This document shows, piece by piece, positions 44,742 through 53,672 of a stretch of 64,000 nt of DNA. Location of the stretch: the NCBI RefSeq assembly GCF_000308655.1, contig NZ_BAGC01000040.1:124001-188000 (forward strand). The letters are read 5' to 3'. The position numbers and the translations under genes were made by a program. Position 1 is the stretch's first letter; the number at the start of each line of letters is the position of its first letter. Source of the DNA: Nocardia niigatensis NBRC 100131 (GTDB taxonomy: Bacteria; Actinomycetota; Actinomycetes; Mycobacteriales; Mycobacteriaceae). The notes beneath the pieces were generated by a model. That model searched no databases. It had not been told where the DNA came from and worked only from the letters and a program-made list of their open reading frames with translations.

Positions 44742-44762
44742 GATTCAATCAGTGATTGAATC
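44742..44762. promoter_or_regulatory. Inverted repeat operator upstream of OYE paralog 1
   Basis: GATTCAATC and GATTGAATC are perfect 9-base arms around AGT, with an additional TCAATCA repeat next to it. This symmetry is typical of TetR-type operators. It should control the minus-strand ORF/reductase pair. Confidence 0.65.
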
Positions 44763-44986
44763 AATGTAACAGGGAGCCCGGACCCCTGTCCCCGAGTTGC
44801 GCATCGACGCCTGGAGAACGGAACTCGAGCCCCCTAGCGCCGCCTGCGTCGCGTCCGAGAGCCGGATCCGAGCGAGCCTCGGGGCACGATGGTCGCCACG
44901 GTCGCCAGCGCTGACGCCTGATTCGTGGCCGGGACAAAGATTCACATCCAGAGCAGCCCACGCATGGGACACCGAACATGCGAAAG

Positions 44987-45017
44987 CCGGGGACGACCGT
45001 CAAGCGGTCGTCCCCGG
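44987..45017 (-). terminator. Terminator downstream of the KstD-like gene
   Basis: CCGGGGACGACCG and CGGTCGTCCCCGG form a perfect 13-bp stem with loop TCAAG, beginning 22 bases after the stop of the minus-strand dehydrogenase gene. Confidence 0.8.
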
Positions 45018-45039
45018 TCCCTTCTCGACTGCTGACTCC

Positions 45040-46743
45040 TCATTCCCCGGGCAGTGCGGCGGCGGCATGCCTCGCCGCGATATACCCGAAGACCAATCCC
45101 TGACCGATGGTGGCACCGGCACCGGGATAGGCGGTGCCGAAGGCATTCGCCGCAGTGTTACCGATCGCGTAGAGGCCTTCGATGACGCTGCCATCTTCCC
45201 GCAGTACCCGTGCGCTCTCGTCGGCGACCACACCGCCGCAGGTGCCCAAGTCGCTGAGAATCATCTTGACCGCGTAATACGGCGCTTTGCTCAGTGGCGC
45301 CAGGTTGGGGTTCGGTGTCACGGTGGGGTCGCCGTAATAGCGGTCGTAGGCGCTCTGGCCACGCGAGAACTCCGGATCCGTACCGGTTTCGGCGTAGCGG
45401 TTCATGTTCTGCAAGGTCTTCGTGAACACGTCCACCGGCACGCCGATCGCCCGCGCCAGCGCGGCGGGATCGTCGGCACGATGTGCGATACCCGCCTCGA
45501 ACCACGCGCGGGGCAGGGGCTGACGCGGAAAGCACTGCGCGGCAAGGATGTAGTTGTCGCGGTAGCGCTGATCGAACACCAGCCACATCTGCTCGGCCGG
45601 ATCGCCCTGGCGCTCCCGTTCGAGCAGCGCCTGCCCGAAGGACATGTAGTCGACGGCCTCGTTGACGAAACGCCGACCGGTCTGGTCGACCACGAACGAT
45701 CCCGGTAGCGAGCGTTCCGCGAGCATCACCGGAGGGGCCCCATCGGGCAGTGGGGCGAAGGCAGGGAACCACCATGCTTGATCCATCAGAGCGGTCCCGG
45801 CTCCCAATTCCTGTGCGGCAGTGATGGCGTCGCCGGTGTTGCCTTCACAACCGAGGCTGGCGTCGTCGTCCAAGCGCGGAGACTGGAATTTGTGGCGGGC
45901 CGTCATGTCGTGGTCGAAGCCGCCCGCCGCCAGCACGACGCCGCGGCGTACGGTCACGGTGACCTCGCGCTCGCCTTGGCGCAGCACCGCGCCGGTGACT
46001 CGGCCTTCGTCGTGGAGGAGCCGGACCAGACCGGTCTCGGTCCACACCGGAATACCGGCCCGCAGTACACCCGCGAACAGGCCGGCCGCCAGAGCCTGTC
46101 CTCCGGCCACGTATTCACGCCCGATCAACATGCCGCCGATTCCCAGCGCCGCGCGCCGCAGGATGCGTGACAACGCCTTCACCGGCTTACGCGCGATCAG
46201 ATTCATCCACTTGTAGTCGGCGCCGGTGACCGGCATCGGCACCGGGGCTTCCATCACGCCGGCGCGCAGCAGCGGGCGCTGCGCGCCCAGCACCGAGGCA
46301 TCGAACGGGCGGCACTCGCAGGTGCGCCCTTCGGCGCGCCCGCCGGGCTCCTCCGGGTGATAGTCGGAATAGCCTCGCGCCCAGAAGAACCGCATGGGTG
46401 TGGTTCGCTCCAGCATCGAGACCGTGGCCGCGCCTGCCGAGAGGAACGCCCGCCCGCGCTCGGGCGGAGCCGAGTCGCCCACCACCGACCGGATGTAGGT
46501 TCCCGCCTCCGCGAGGGCGGCAGGATCGCTGTCCGGGAGGCTGGAATTTCCCGGAATCCAGAACGCGCCGCCGGACCGCGCGGTCGATCCGCCGATAAAG
46601 GCGGTCTTCTCTACGATCACGCTCGACAGGCCGAGCTCGTGGGCCGTCAGCGCGGCGGCCATGCCGGTGCCGGAACCGATCACGAGCAGATCGACGCTTA
46701 CCTCGTGGGCGGTCACGAGCGGAGGCATCCGCTTCTTCGCCAT
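45040..46743 (-). CDS. KstD-like FAD-dependent dehydrogenase
   Basis: The 567-residue flavoprotein has an N-terminal dinucleotide fold (LLVIGSGTGMAAALTAHELG, then EKTAFIGGSTARSGGAFWIP), VVLAAGGFDHD in the middle, and the C-terminal FAD motif GTAYPGAGATIGQGLVFGYI. This is the FAD_binding_2 layout of 3-ketosteroid-delta1-dehydrogenases and related dehydrogenases. The ATG at 46743 is preferred to the longer frame. It may desaturate a cyclic ketone; the actual substrate is unknown. It diverges from the NTF2-like gene. Confidence 0.87.
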   Translation of the reverse strand: MAKKRMPPLVTAHEVSVDLLVIGSGTGMAAALTAHELGLSSVIVEKTAFIGGSTARSGGAFWIPGNSSLPDSDPAALAEAGTYIRSVVGDSAPPERGRAFLSAGAATVSMLERTTPMRFFWARGYSDYHPEEPGGRAEGRTCECRPFDASVLGAQRPLLRAGVMEAPVPMPVTGADYKWMNLIARKPVKALSRILRRAALGIGGMLIGREYVAGGQALAAGLFAGVLRAGIPVWTETGLVRLLHDEGRVTGAVLRQGEREVTVTVRRGVVLAAGGFDHDMTARHKFQSPRLDDDASLGCEGNTGDAITAAQELGAGTALMDQAWWFPAFAPLPDGAPPVMLAERSLPGSFVVDQTGRRFVNEAVDYMSFGQALLERERQGDPAEQMWLVFDQRYRDNYILAAQCFPRQPLPRAWFEAGIAHRADDPAALARAIGVPVDVFTKTLQNMNRYAETGTDPEFSRGQSAYDRYYGDPTVTPNPNLAPLSKAPYYAVKMILSDLGTCGGVVADESARVLREDGSVIEGLYAIGNTAANAFGTAYPGAGATIGQGLVFGYIAARHAAAALPGE

Positions 46744-46904
46744 GATTCGAAACTCCGCTCGCAACGTGGGACAGATCGCACGAAGATAGATTCGATCGAA
46801 TTGCGGTGGAGCGTGGCGTTCCATTCAGCGGGAGGTTCTGTTCGAATTCCACTGAGCGGTAAAGCCTTCCATCACATGCCTACATACCTGGTTAGTGTCA
46901 GCGC

Positions 46905-47426
46905 ATGAGCAGCACATGGAGTAGGGAAGAATTGGAATCGGCGTTCCAGACGTGGCGTACGACCGTGGACCGGGCCGCCTCGGGAGAAGGCAGCTGGCGT
47001 GAATTCGTCAACCTGTTCACACCCGACGCCGAATACCACGAGCAGATGGTCGGCGTATTGAAGGGCACCGACGCCATCTGGGCATGGGTGGAACCCACCC
47101 TGGCGCACTTTCCCGGCGCTGCGATGACGTCGTTCCCCGATTACTGGCACCTGATCGACGATCTCAACGGCGTCATCGTGGTCAAATTGAACAATCTGAT
47201 GCGCGATCCGGGTGACGGCTCGCAGCTGGGTGCCGACAACATCAGCATCCTCACCTACGCGGGAGACGGGAAATTCTCCAAGGAAGAGGACATCTACGAT
47301 CCGGCCGAGTTCGCTCAGCTGATTCCGACATGGTGTCGACGGGCCATGGAACTCGGCACCCTGAGCGAGGCCGAACTCGAATGGTGCACGCAAATGCTAC
47401 TGCCCGAAATCGGTTCGGCCCCATAA
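46905..47426 (+). CDS. NTF2-like (SnoaL-type) protein
   Basis: The 173-residue protein has the cone-shaped NTF2 fold pattern: an initial helix (ELESAFQTWRTTVDRAASGE), FVNLFTPDAEYHEQ, and alternating strands to KFSKEEDIYDPAEF. Members include steroid isomerases, limonene epoxide hydrolase-like enzymes and ligand-binding proteins, so a role in the surrounding pathway is plausible. No catalytic residues can be assigned with confidence. Confidence 0.75.
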   Translation: MSSTWSREELESAFQTWRTTVDRAASGEGSWREFVNLFTPDAEYHEQMVGVLKGTDAIWAWVEPTLAHFPGAAMTSFPDYWHLIDDLNGVIVVKLNNLMRDPGDGSQLGADNISILTYAGDGKFSKEEDIYDPAEFAQLIPTWCRRAMELGTLSEAELEWCTQMLLPEIGSAP

Positions 47427-47475
47427 CATCAGCGACAATAGGCTGGGTCCCGTCCCTCGTACGGGACCCGACCGG

Positions 47476-48327
47476 TCAGCGCTTGCCGAAACCCCGGAAA
47501 CGCCACAGATATCCGGGAAGCCCCCGCAGCGGAACCGAGCGAGGCCAGTCGTCTGCCCGGAAGTACGCGTCACTACCCCCATCGACGAATACCACACTGC
47601 CGCACAGGAACCGCGCGGCCGGTGACACCATGAACACCGCCCACTCCGCGAGATCACCGGCGTCGCCGAAACCACCGATCGGTACCGGGAAACTGCGGAT
47701 CACGGCCGCCTCGGCCGGGGTGGCGAGTTGTTTTTCCAGTAATGGGGTCAGCACCGCGCCGGGAGCCAGGACATTGAGCCGGATCCCCTGTCCGGCCCAG
47801 TGCTCGGTCACCGCCTGGCGGCGCACCCAGTGGCTCACGGCGATCTTCGAGGCCGCGTAGGCGATCGACGGGGCGTGCCGGCCGAAGATCCGGACCGCCC
47901 GCAGCGCCTTGGACGTATCGCCGTTCAGCAGGGCGCGAATCGCTCGACCGGGAACCGCTGGCGTAGTTGTTGTCGAATTGCTGCCGAACACAACGACTTT
48001 CGGCTCCGATGCGGCAGTCAGAGCCGATCGCCAGCCCTCGAGCAGTTCGACGACCCCGCCGAAGTTCACTTCATAGATCAGTCGAGCGCGTTCGGCCCCG
48101 GGAGCCGGCCCCACACCCGCGGCGAGGACGGCGCCATCGAGATGGCCGTCCGCCGCGGCGAGCACGCCGTCCACGGCGGCGCGGCGACCGGCCGGGGTCG
48201 ACAAGTCGGCCACGATCTCCGCATCCCGCAGGTCAACGCCGAGCACGGTGTGCCCGCGCTCTCGCAGTTTCTCCGCAACGGCCCGCCCCATCCCGGAGGC
48301 CGACCCCGTCACCGCGTACACGCCCAC
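47476..48327 (-). CDS. Short-chain dehydrogenase/reductase (3-alpha-HSD-like)
   Basis: The 283-residue SDR reads VYAVTGSASGMGRAVAEKLR (TGxxxGMG), GVDLRDAEIVADLS for cofactor choice (Asp suggests NAD), LAAGVG, VFGSNST, the YxxxK site in IAYAASKIAVSHWVRRQA and NVLAPGAVLTP. The insertion before the active Tyr resembles 3-alpha-hydroxysteroid dehydrogenases. It is probably in one operon with the OYE and monooxygenase genes upstream of it on the minus strand. Confidence 0.87.
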   Translation of the reverse strand: MGVYAVTGSASGMGRAVAEKLRERGHTVLGVDLRDAEIVADLSTPAGRRAAVDGVLAAADGHLDGAVLAAGVGPAPGAERARLIYEVNFGGVVELLEGWRSALTAASEPKVVVFGSNSTTTTPAVPGRAIRALLNGDTSKALRAVRIFGRHAPSIAYAASKIAVSHWVRRQAVTEHWAGQGIRLNVLAPGAVLTPLLEKQLATPAEAAVIRSFPVPIGGFGDAGDLAEWAVFMVSPAARFLCGSVVFVDGGSDAYFRADDWPRSVPLRGLPGYLWRFRGFGKR

Positions 48328-48392
48328 TGAATCACCTGTCTTCCATTGTTGTCGGCATCGAAGCGCATCCGCTCCGAATTGTCATCGCAAGG

Positions 48393-49586
48393 TCACTGTC
48401 GAGTCGGGTTCATGAGCACGAGCGGACAGTGCGTGTCGTAGAAGATCGTCGGCATACATTTGTTGCAATGGATGCACAAGGACTTCTTCTCGTGATCCTC
48501 ACGAATCCGGTTGATCAGGTCCGGCTCCCGTAGCAGAGCGCGAGCCATCGCCACGAACTCGAAACCCTCGGCCATCGCGGTGTCCATGGCGGCCTTGTCG
48601 GTGATGCCGCCCAGAAGAACCAGGGGCATAGAGACATTCGCGCGGATCTGCCGTGCGGCGTCGAGCATGAACAGATCCCGGTACGGGTAGTTGTGCAGGA
48701 AGAACTTGCCCGCCAGCTTCATTCCGAACCGCATCAGCGGGGACATGACTGCGGCGAACTCGTCGAGTGGCGCTTCGCCTTTGAACAGATACATCGGGTT
48801 GAGCAAGGAGCTGCCGATGGTGAGCTCGATGGCGTCGAGACTGCCGTCGGCCTCGAGCCACTGCGCCACCTGGATCGCCTCGTCGAGCCAGAAGCCACCG
48901 GGCACGCCATCGTCCATATTCAGTTTCGCCACTACCCCGATGCGGTCACCGGCTGCTTCACGCACCTCGGCGGCGACCTCACGCACCAGGCGGGCGCGAT
49001 TGCGCAACGAACCACCGTAGTCGTCCTTGCGCCGGTTCAGGATCGGGCTCAGGAAGGAACTCGCGAAATAGTTGTGGCCGAAATGGATCTCGACTGCGTC
49101 GAAACCGGATTCGATGGCCAACCGCGTCGCTGCGCCGTGCGCAGTGCGGATTCGCTCGATATCGGCCACGGTCGCCGCGCGCGTAACCTGCGGACCCATC
49201 GGACTGATGCGCCGCGAGGCGCTCAGCGCGGGAAGCCCGTTGGACTTCGCACCCGCAACCGGGCCCGCGTGGCCGATCTGGGCCGATGCGGCGGCGCCCT
49301 CGGCATGGACAGCGTCGGTGAGCCGCCGCAGACCCGGAACGGCTTCCTCGCGCATCCAGATCTGGTCCGCCTCGGTGCGGCCTTCCGGCGCCACCGCGCA
49401 GTAGGCCACGGTCGTCATGCCGACGCCGCCGGCGGCGACCCGGCGGTGGAAGTCGATCAGTTCATCGCTGACCAGTGCCCCGGGGGCCATGTGCTCGAAG
49501 GTGGCGGACTTGATGATCCGGTTGCGCAGGGTCACCGGTCCCAGTCGAGCTGGGGCGAGTACATCGGGGATCGAATTTTGGTTCAC
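48393..49586 (-). CDS. Old Yellow Enzyme-type NADH:flavin oxidoreductase (paralog 2)
   Basis: The GTG at 49586 overlaps the monooxygenase stop (GTGA); the longer frame upstream is not used. The 397-residue FMN barrel closely parallels the protein of 43352-44587: LTLRN-type start VTLRNRIIKSATFEHMAPGA, SAQIGHAGPVA, AVEIHFGHNYFASSFLSPIL and a C-x2-C-x2-C-x9-C cluster (LCIHCNKCMPTIFYD). It probably acts after or before ring oxygenation on an unsaturated ketone. It is translationally coupled to the monooxygenase. Confidence 0.88.
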   Translation of the reverse strand: MNQNSIPDVLAPARLGPVTLRNRIIKSATFEHMAPGALVSDELIDFHRRVAAGGVGMTTVAYCAVAPEGRTEADQIWMREEAVPGLRRLTDAVHAEGAAASAQIGHAGPVAGAKSNGLPALSASRRISPMGPQVTRAATVADIERIRTAHGAATRLAIESGFDAVEIHFGHNYFASSFLSPILNRRKDDYGGSLRNRARLVREVAAEVREAAGDRIGVVAKLNMDDGVPGGFWLDEAIQVAQWLEADGSLDAIELTIGSSLLNPMYLFKGEAPLDEFAAVMSPLMRFGMKLAGKFFLHNYPYRDLFMLDAARQIRANVSMPLVLLGGITDKAAMDTAMAEGFEFVAMARALLREPDLINRIREDHEKKSLCIHCNKCMPTIFYDTHCPLVLMNPTRQ

Positions 49587-51556
49587 GACAGAGCCTCTCG
49601 ATGCGGCAGGAAGATCAGATCTTCGGGGTGGGGGGCGCGTAGCATGGTCCAGTAATCGACCAGGCGCCACGGACATGGCACGACGGCCCGCCCCGACGTA
49701 TTGCGGTAGTACCCGTTGATCTGCGCGCCGGGATGCACCCAGACGGTCTCGTCGAGCGCTTCGTCGACGCGCCGGTTGTAGTCGTCCAGCGCCTGCTGTT
49801 CGACGTCCATCGCCGCGTGGTCGTGTTCGAGCAGGTATTGCAGGCACTCGATGATGTAGTGAACCTGTTCCTCACCGGTGATATTGTGTCCCGCACCGTG
49901 ATTCGGCGCGGAGTTCGGTCCGGCGGTGATGAACAGGTTCGGGAATCCAGGCACCTGCACACCGAGATACGCACGTGGATCCTCACCGCCCTTCCACAGC
50001 TGCGCCAAGGTCGTGTTGTCACGGCCGGTGATGTCGATCGTGGTGGTGAACTGGAGTTTGAATCCGGTCGCGAGGATGATCACGTCAGCAGGGATGAAGG
50101 CGCCGTCGGTGGTGACGACACCCTCCGGTGTGATTCGCTCGAACGATGCGCGATGCAAGGTCACATGTGCGCGGTTCAACGCCTTGAAGAAGCCGGGATC
50201 CTTGACGATCCGCTTGGCGTAGGGCCGGAAGTCCGGGGTCAGCTTCTCGATCAGATCGGGCCGGTCGGGGAAGCTGTCACGCAGATACTCCTGCGCGGTA
50301 CGCAACGCCATGTCGTTGGCCGGCGAGGCGGACAGGTGGGTGGCAGCCCACTCCTTGTCGATCCGCGGCATCGGGTACAGGTTGTCCGATGCGAACCAGT
50401 ACGTACGCAGTCGGAACCATTTGTCGTAGAAGGGCAAATTGGCCATCGCCCACTTCTCGCCCGCCGGCACCCCACCGCCGACGGTTTTCTCCGGCACGAG
50501 CCAGTGGGGGCTGCGAACGACCACGTCCAGAGCCTCTACTTCGTCGACGATGCTCGCCACGACCTGCACCGACGTACAGCCGGTTCCCAGGACAACGACG
50601 CGTTTGCCCCGCAGGTCGATGCCGGTGTCCCAGTCGGCGGTGTGCACCAGCGTCCCGGCGAAGGTGCCCATTCCGGGCACGTCGGGAATGTTGGGAGCAT
50701 TGAGCATCCCCAGTGCGGTGATCACCGCGCGGGCCCGATGGGCCGTCATCACGCCGTGCCGATCCTCGGTCACGACCTCCCAGCGGTTCTCCTGCGCCAG
50801 CCAGGTAGCCGAGCGCACTCGCGTGCCGAAGCGGATGCTCTCGCGCAGCTCGTACTTGTCCACCACACCGAGCAGATAGTCCTGGTACTCGGGACCGGTC
50901 GGGTAGTAGCGCGACCAATTCGGGTTGAGCTCGAACGAGTACGAGTAGTAGTGGCTCGGGGTGTCCACTGCCGCGCCGGGATAGGTGTTGCGCTGCCAGG
51001 TTCCGCCGATGTCGTCGCGTTCCTCGAAGATGACGAAAGGAAATCCCGCCTCCCCCAGTTTGATTCCGGCATTGATGCCGACGATGCCGGCACCGATGAC
51101 AACGACCTCGAAATCGGCGGGCGGGGCGACCGTCACCGGAACATGGCGCTGGTCCTTGATGAATCCGGCCTGTTCCAACAGGATCGGGACGAATTCGGCG
51201 TCCACCCGTTGCGCGGTGCAGACGATCGCCATCCGCTGAAACAAGTCTTCGTCCGGGACCTCCAGCGCGGCAACCGAATCCGGCGTCAGTACCTCGCGGG
51301 CGCGCGCGCGGACATCAGCCACGACATCATCGGGGTAGGTTCCCGGCGGAACTGCCGGCCGAGTCCCGGTGCGGTAGTGATTGCCGGGTTCCTCGATGGT
51401 CAGACGTGGCCCGAATTCGTCGAGGAGCCCGACATCGCCGGTCACGTGCACCATCGACATCAGCAGCGGCGCCGCCTCGCATTCCTCGATCGCCCGGTGC
51501 AATGCGGCTTCTCGATCGGCGGGGGCGGAGACGTCGTCGACGACGGTGTCGGTCAT
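49583..51556 (-). CDS. Type I Baeyer-Villiger monooxygenase (HAPMO-like, with N-terminal extension)
   Basis: The 657-residue flavoprotein has an extra N-terminal domain of about 140 residues, as in 4-hydroxyacetophenone monooxygenase. Then come the FAD motif VVVIGAGIVGINAGIKLGEA, the fingerprint FAGTLVHTADWD (FxGxxxHxxxW) and the NADPH motif KRVVVLGTGCTSVQV, with ATGFKLQFTT later. It would insert oxygen next to a ketone to give an ester or lactone. GGAAGG precedes the ATG. It diverges from the IclR-type gene at 52065, a possible regulator. Confidence 0.9.
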   Translation of the reverse strand: MTDTVVDDVSAPADREAALHRAIEECEAAPLLMSMVHVTGDVGLLDEFGPRLTIEEPGNHYRTGTRPAVPPGTYPDDVVADVRARAREVLTPDSVAALEVPDEDLFQRMAIVCTAQRVDAEFVPILLEQAGFIKDQRHVPVTVAPPADFEVVVIGAGIVGINAGIKLGEAGFPFVIFEERDDIGGTWQRNTYPGAAVDTPSHYYSYSFELNPNWSRYYPTGPEYQDYLLGVVDKYELRESIRFGTRVRSATWLAQENRWEVVTEDRHGVMTAHRARAVITALGMLNAPNIPDVPGMGTFAGTLVHTADWDTGIDLRGKRVVVLGTGCTSVQVVASIVDEVEALDVVVRSPHWLVPEKTVGGGVPAGEKWAMANLPFYDKWFRLRTYWFASDNLYPMPRIDKEWAATHLSASPANDMALRTAQEYLRDSFPDRPDLIEKLTPDFRPYAKRIVKDPGFFKALNRAHVTLHRASFERITPEGVVTTDGAFIPADVIILATGFKLQFTTTIDITGRDNTTLAQLWKGGEDPRAYLGVQVPGFPNLFITAGPNSAPNHGAGHNITGEEQVHYIIECLQYLLEHDHAAMDVEQQALDDYNRRVDEALDETVWVHPGAQINGYYRNTSGRAVVPCPWRLVDYWTMLRAPHPEDLIFLPHREALS

Positions 51557-52064
51557 GAGTTACCTTCCGGGAGTGGCATGCCCGTACGGGCGAATGTCTC
51601 GTGGATTCGAGGGTGTGCCGAAGTCCAGCGGCTATCGGCCGCGCCGGCTCTCGTAGCCGTCGGCCGGCAGATGCGTCACGCCGGTGACAAGGGCCTTCTC
51701 GGCTCGAGTCGTGTGTGTGCCATGATCGCTTTCCGCTCTTGCTGTGTCGGGGTTCATACCCGGCCTTCATCGTGGCCGCGTTATAGCCGCGCTCGGGCCG
51801 CCCTTCCGCTCAATGGGACAGCGAATCGGAACGGCCCTGCCCGAAGGGCACATCGCGCATCAGCCACCGAGGCGTCGGCGGGCCGGAGCGGTCGGCGGCA
51901 GATTCGGATGGCGCGTTTTCTCGCTCATCGGGAAGTGCGTCAGATGACGGTCCCGCGCTCGTGCCATGGTGGTATCCGCGCTCGTCACGGTGGTTTGAAG
52001 CGCCATACGCGTGGGTAGTACCGTGGCTCGTATCACAGCGACGTGGTGGCTGGTGGGAGGTCTG
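51557..52064. other. Divergent control region between BVMO and IclR genes
   Basis: About 500 bases separate the two divergent starts. A 12-base palindrome GCCCGTACGGGC (51580-51591) lies 24 bases before the monooxygenase ATG and could be an operator or part of a leader. Short frames here have shadow-like composition. I see no further gene. Confidence 0.4.
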
Positions 52065-52865
52065 GTGAGAACAACAAGCGCTGCCGGGGTCCCGGTCTCG
52101 GTAATCGAGCGGATATCTCTCGTGTTGGAGACATTCAATGGTGTAGGTCCGCTCACCCTTGCCCAGGTAACCGCCCAGACCGGTCTGCCTCGATCGTCGG
52201 CGCACCGGCTCCTGGAACAACTCGCGCAAGCCGGCTGGCTGGCCCGCTCGCCCGAGCAAACCTATGAGCTCGGCGTCAAAGCCTATGAAATGGGTCAGGC
52301 CGCACTGAATCAGAATCGCCTCCTGCAAAGCGCCCGCCCGGTGATGCACGCCTTCGCCCAGAAAACCGGGCTGACCATCCAGCTCGCGGTGGTGGATCAC
52401 GGCGACACCGTCTACCTCGCCAAAGTCAACGGTCGGTCCTCCGGCCCCACCCCCACCGCGGTGGGCCAGCGCGTGCCCGCACATCTCACCGCCGTCGGAA
52501 AAGCACAGTTGGCTTTCGCTGAAGTGACCAAGGACCCGCAGGTGGTGCTCGGACTGAAGCACACCAGCAGCGGTGAACTCGTCCGGGCCACCACACAGAG
52601 CATCACTTCCGATGCCCAGCTCCGAGAGGACCTCGCCGCCGTACGCGACCGCGGCGCTGGCTACGACCGTGGTGAGGCCTTCGCCGGACTCGGCTGTATA
52701 GGCGTCTCCATCGGCCCGCCGGATCACATTTACGGCAATCTCGCCGGCATTTCGATTTGCGCGCCGGTGACTGCGCTCGACTATCGCAAGCTGGTCGGTC
52801 CGGTACGGATAGCGGCGCGCGAAATCTGGGATCGATGCGTGGCCGCCGATCTGGCATCGCATTGA
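52065..52865 (+). CDS. IclR-family transcriptional regulator (1)
   Basis: The GTG at 52065 is preceded by GGGAGG at four bases; an upstream GTG at 52011 is less likely. The 266-residue protein has an N-terminal winged helix (LTLAQVTAQTGLPRSSAHRL) and an IclR effector domain (AFAQKTGLTIQLAVVDHGDT, then GYDRGEAFAGLGCIGVSIG). IclR proteins bind aromatic or acid metabolites. It should regulate the divergent BVMO/OYE/SDR operon. Confidence 0.9.
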   Translation: MRTTSAAGVPVSVIERISLVLETFNGVGPLTLAQVTAQTGLPRSSAHRLLEQLAQAGWLARSPEQTYELGVKAYEMGQAALNQNRLLQSARPVMHAFAQKTGLTIQLAVVDHGDTVYLAKVNGRSSGPTPTAVGQRVPAHLTAVGKAQLAFAEVTKDPQVVLGLKHTSSGELVRATTQSITSDAQLREDLAAVRDRGAGYDRGEAFAGLGCIGVSIGPPDHIYGNLAGISICAPVTALDYRKLVGPVRIAAREIWDRCVAADLASH

Positions 52866-52890
52866 TCGCACGCTGACCGTGCCCGCCACA

Positions 52891-52933
52891 ACGACATGCG
52901 GCCCGGAGCGAATCGCGCCGGGCCGCATGTCGT
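52891..52933. terminator. Bidirectional hairpin between convergent genes
   Basis: ACGACATGCGGCCCGG and its exact complement form a 16-bp stem with an 11-base loop, between the IclR stop (52865) and the LivF stop (52939). It should serve both directions. Confidence 0.8.
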
Positions 52934-52938
52934 TCTGC

Positions 52939-53670
52939 CTAGCTCACTTCCAGCCCGGCGCCCGCGCCGAGATAGGCCCGCTCGATCCGGCGCGGGTCGT
53001 CACGAAGAGCCGCTGCGGTATCGGAGTCGGCCACCTTCCCGTGCACCAGGATCGTGGCTTTGTCGGCGACGCCCAGCGCCATATGCACATGCTGTTCCAC
53101 CAGTAGCACGCTCATCCCCCCGTCGGCGAGTGTGCGCAGCACATCGAGGATCTCGCGAACGATGACGGGAGCCAGGCCCATACTCAACTCATCGATCAGC
53201 AATACCCTGGGCCGCTGCAGAATCGCGCGACCTATGGCGAGCATCTGCTGTTCACCACCCGAGAGCCGGCCGGCATCGACCGACAGCCGCTTCTCGAGGG
53301 CTGGAAAATACTCGAGCACCTCGTCGGTCGCTTGACGCCGTCGGGCCCGGTCGGCCACGGCAAGCCGCAGATTCTGCCGGGTGCTCAGCTGCCGGAACAG
53401 CGCGCGATCGTCGGGTACCAACACCACCCCGGCGCGCACCGCGGCTTGGGGACGTCCCCCGGCAAGATCATGCCCGTCGACCCGGATCTCCCCGCCCGCC
53501 CGGGGCAGCAGTCCGGCCAGGGTCGACAACAACGTGGTCTTCCCGGCTCCGTTCGGCCCCAGCAGACAGGTGATCTCACCGGCTCGCAAGCCGAGATCCA
53601 CCCCGTGCAGACACGGTCGCTGCCTGATGTGGCCGGCGCTGAGATCGCGACATTCCAGAATATGTGTCAT
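52939..53670 (-). CDS. livF: Branched-chain-type ABC importer ATPase (LivF)
   Basis: The 243-residue ATPase has Walker A LLGPNGAGKTTLLSTLAGLL, Q-loop region VPDDRALF, signature RLSGGEQQMLAIGRAI, Walker B VLLIDELSMGLAP, and a switch His in LLVEQHVHMAL. It starts two bases after the stop of the LivHMG fusion and pairs with that protein's LivG domain to form the ATPase dimer. The longer frame to 53940 is rejected in favour of ATG 53670. Confidence 0.92.
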   Translation of the reverse strand: MTHILECRDLSAGHIRQRPCLHGVDLGLRAGEITCLLGPNGAGKTTLLSTLAGLLPRAGGEIRVDGHDLAGGRPQAAVRAGVVLVPDDRALFRQLSTRQNLRLAVADRARRRQATDEVLEYFPALEKRLSVDAGRLSGGEQQMLAIGRAILQRPRVLLIDELSMGLAPVIVREILDVLRTLADGGMSVLLVEQHVHMALGVADKATILVHGKVADSDTAAALRDDPRRIERAYLGAGAGLEVS

Positions 53671-53672
53671 GG

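Noticed and set aside
46790..46801. 12-base palindrome ATTCGATCGAAT between the KstD-like and NTF2-like genes
   Set aside because: It is short, has no extended symmetry or recurrence in the window, and could arise by chance, so it is not listed as an operator.
49733..52018. A 761-codon plus-strand frame
   Set aside because: It is antisense to the Baeyer-Villiger monooxygenase, whose FAD, NADPH and fingerprint motifs are intact.
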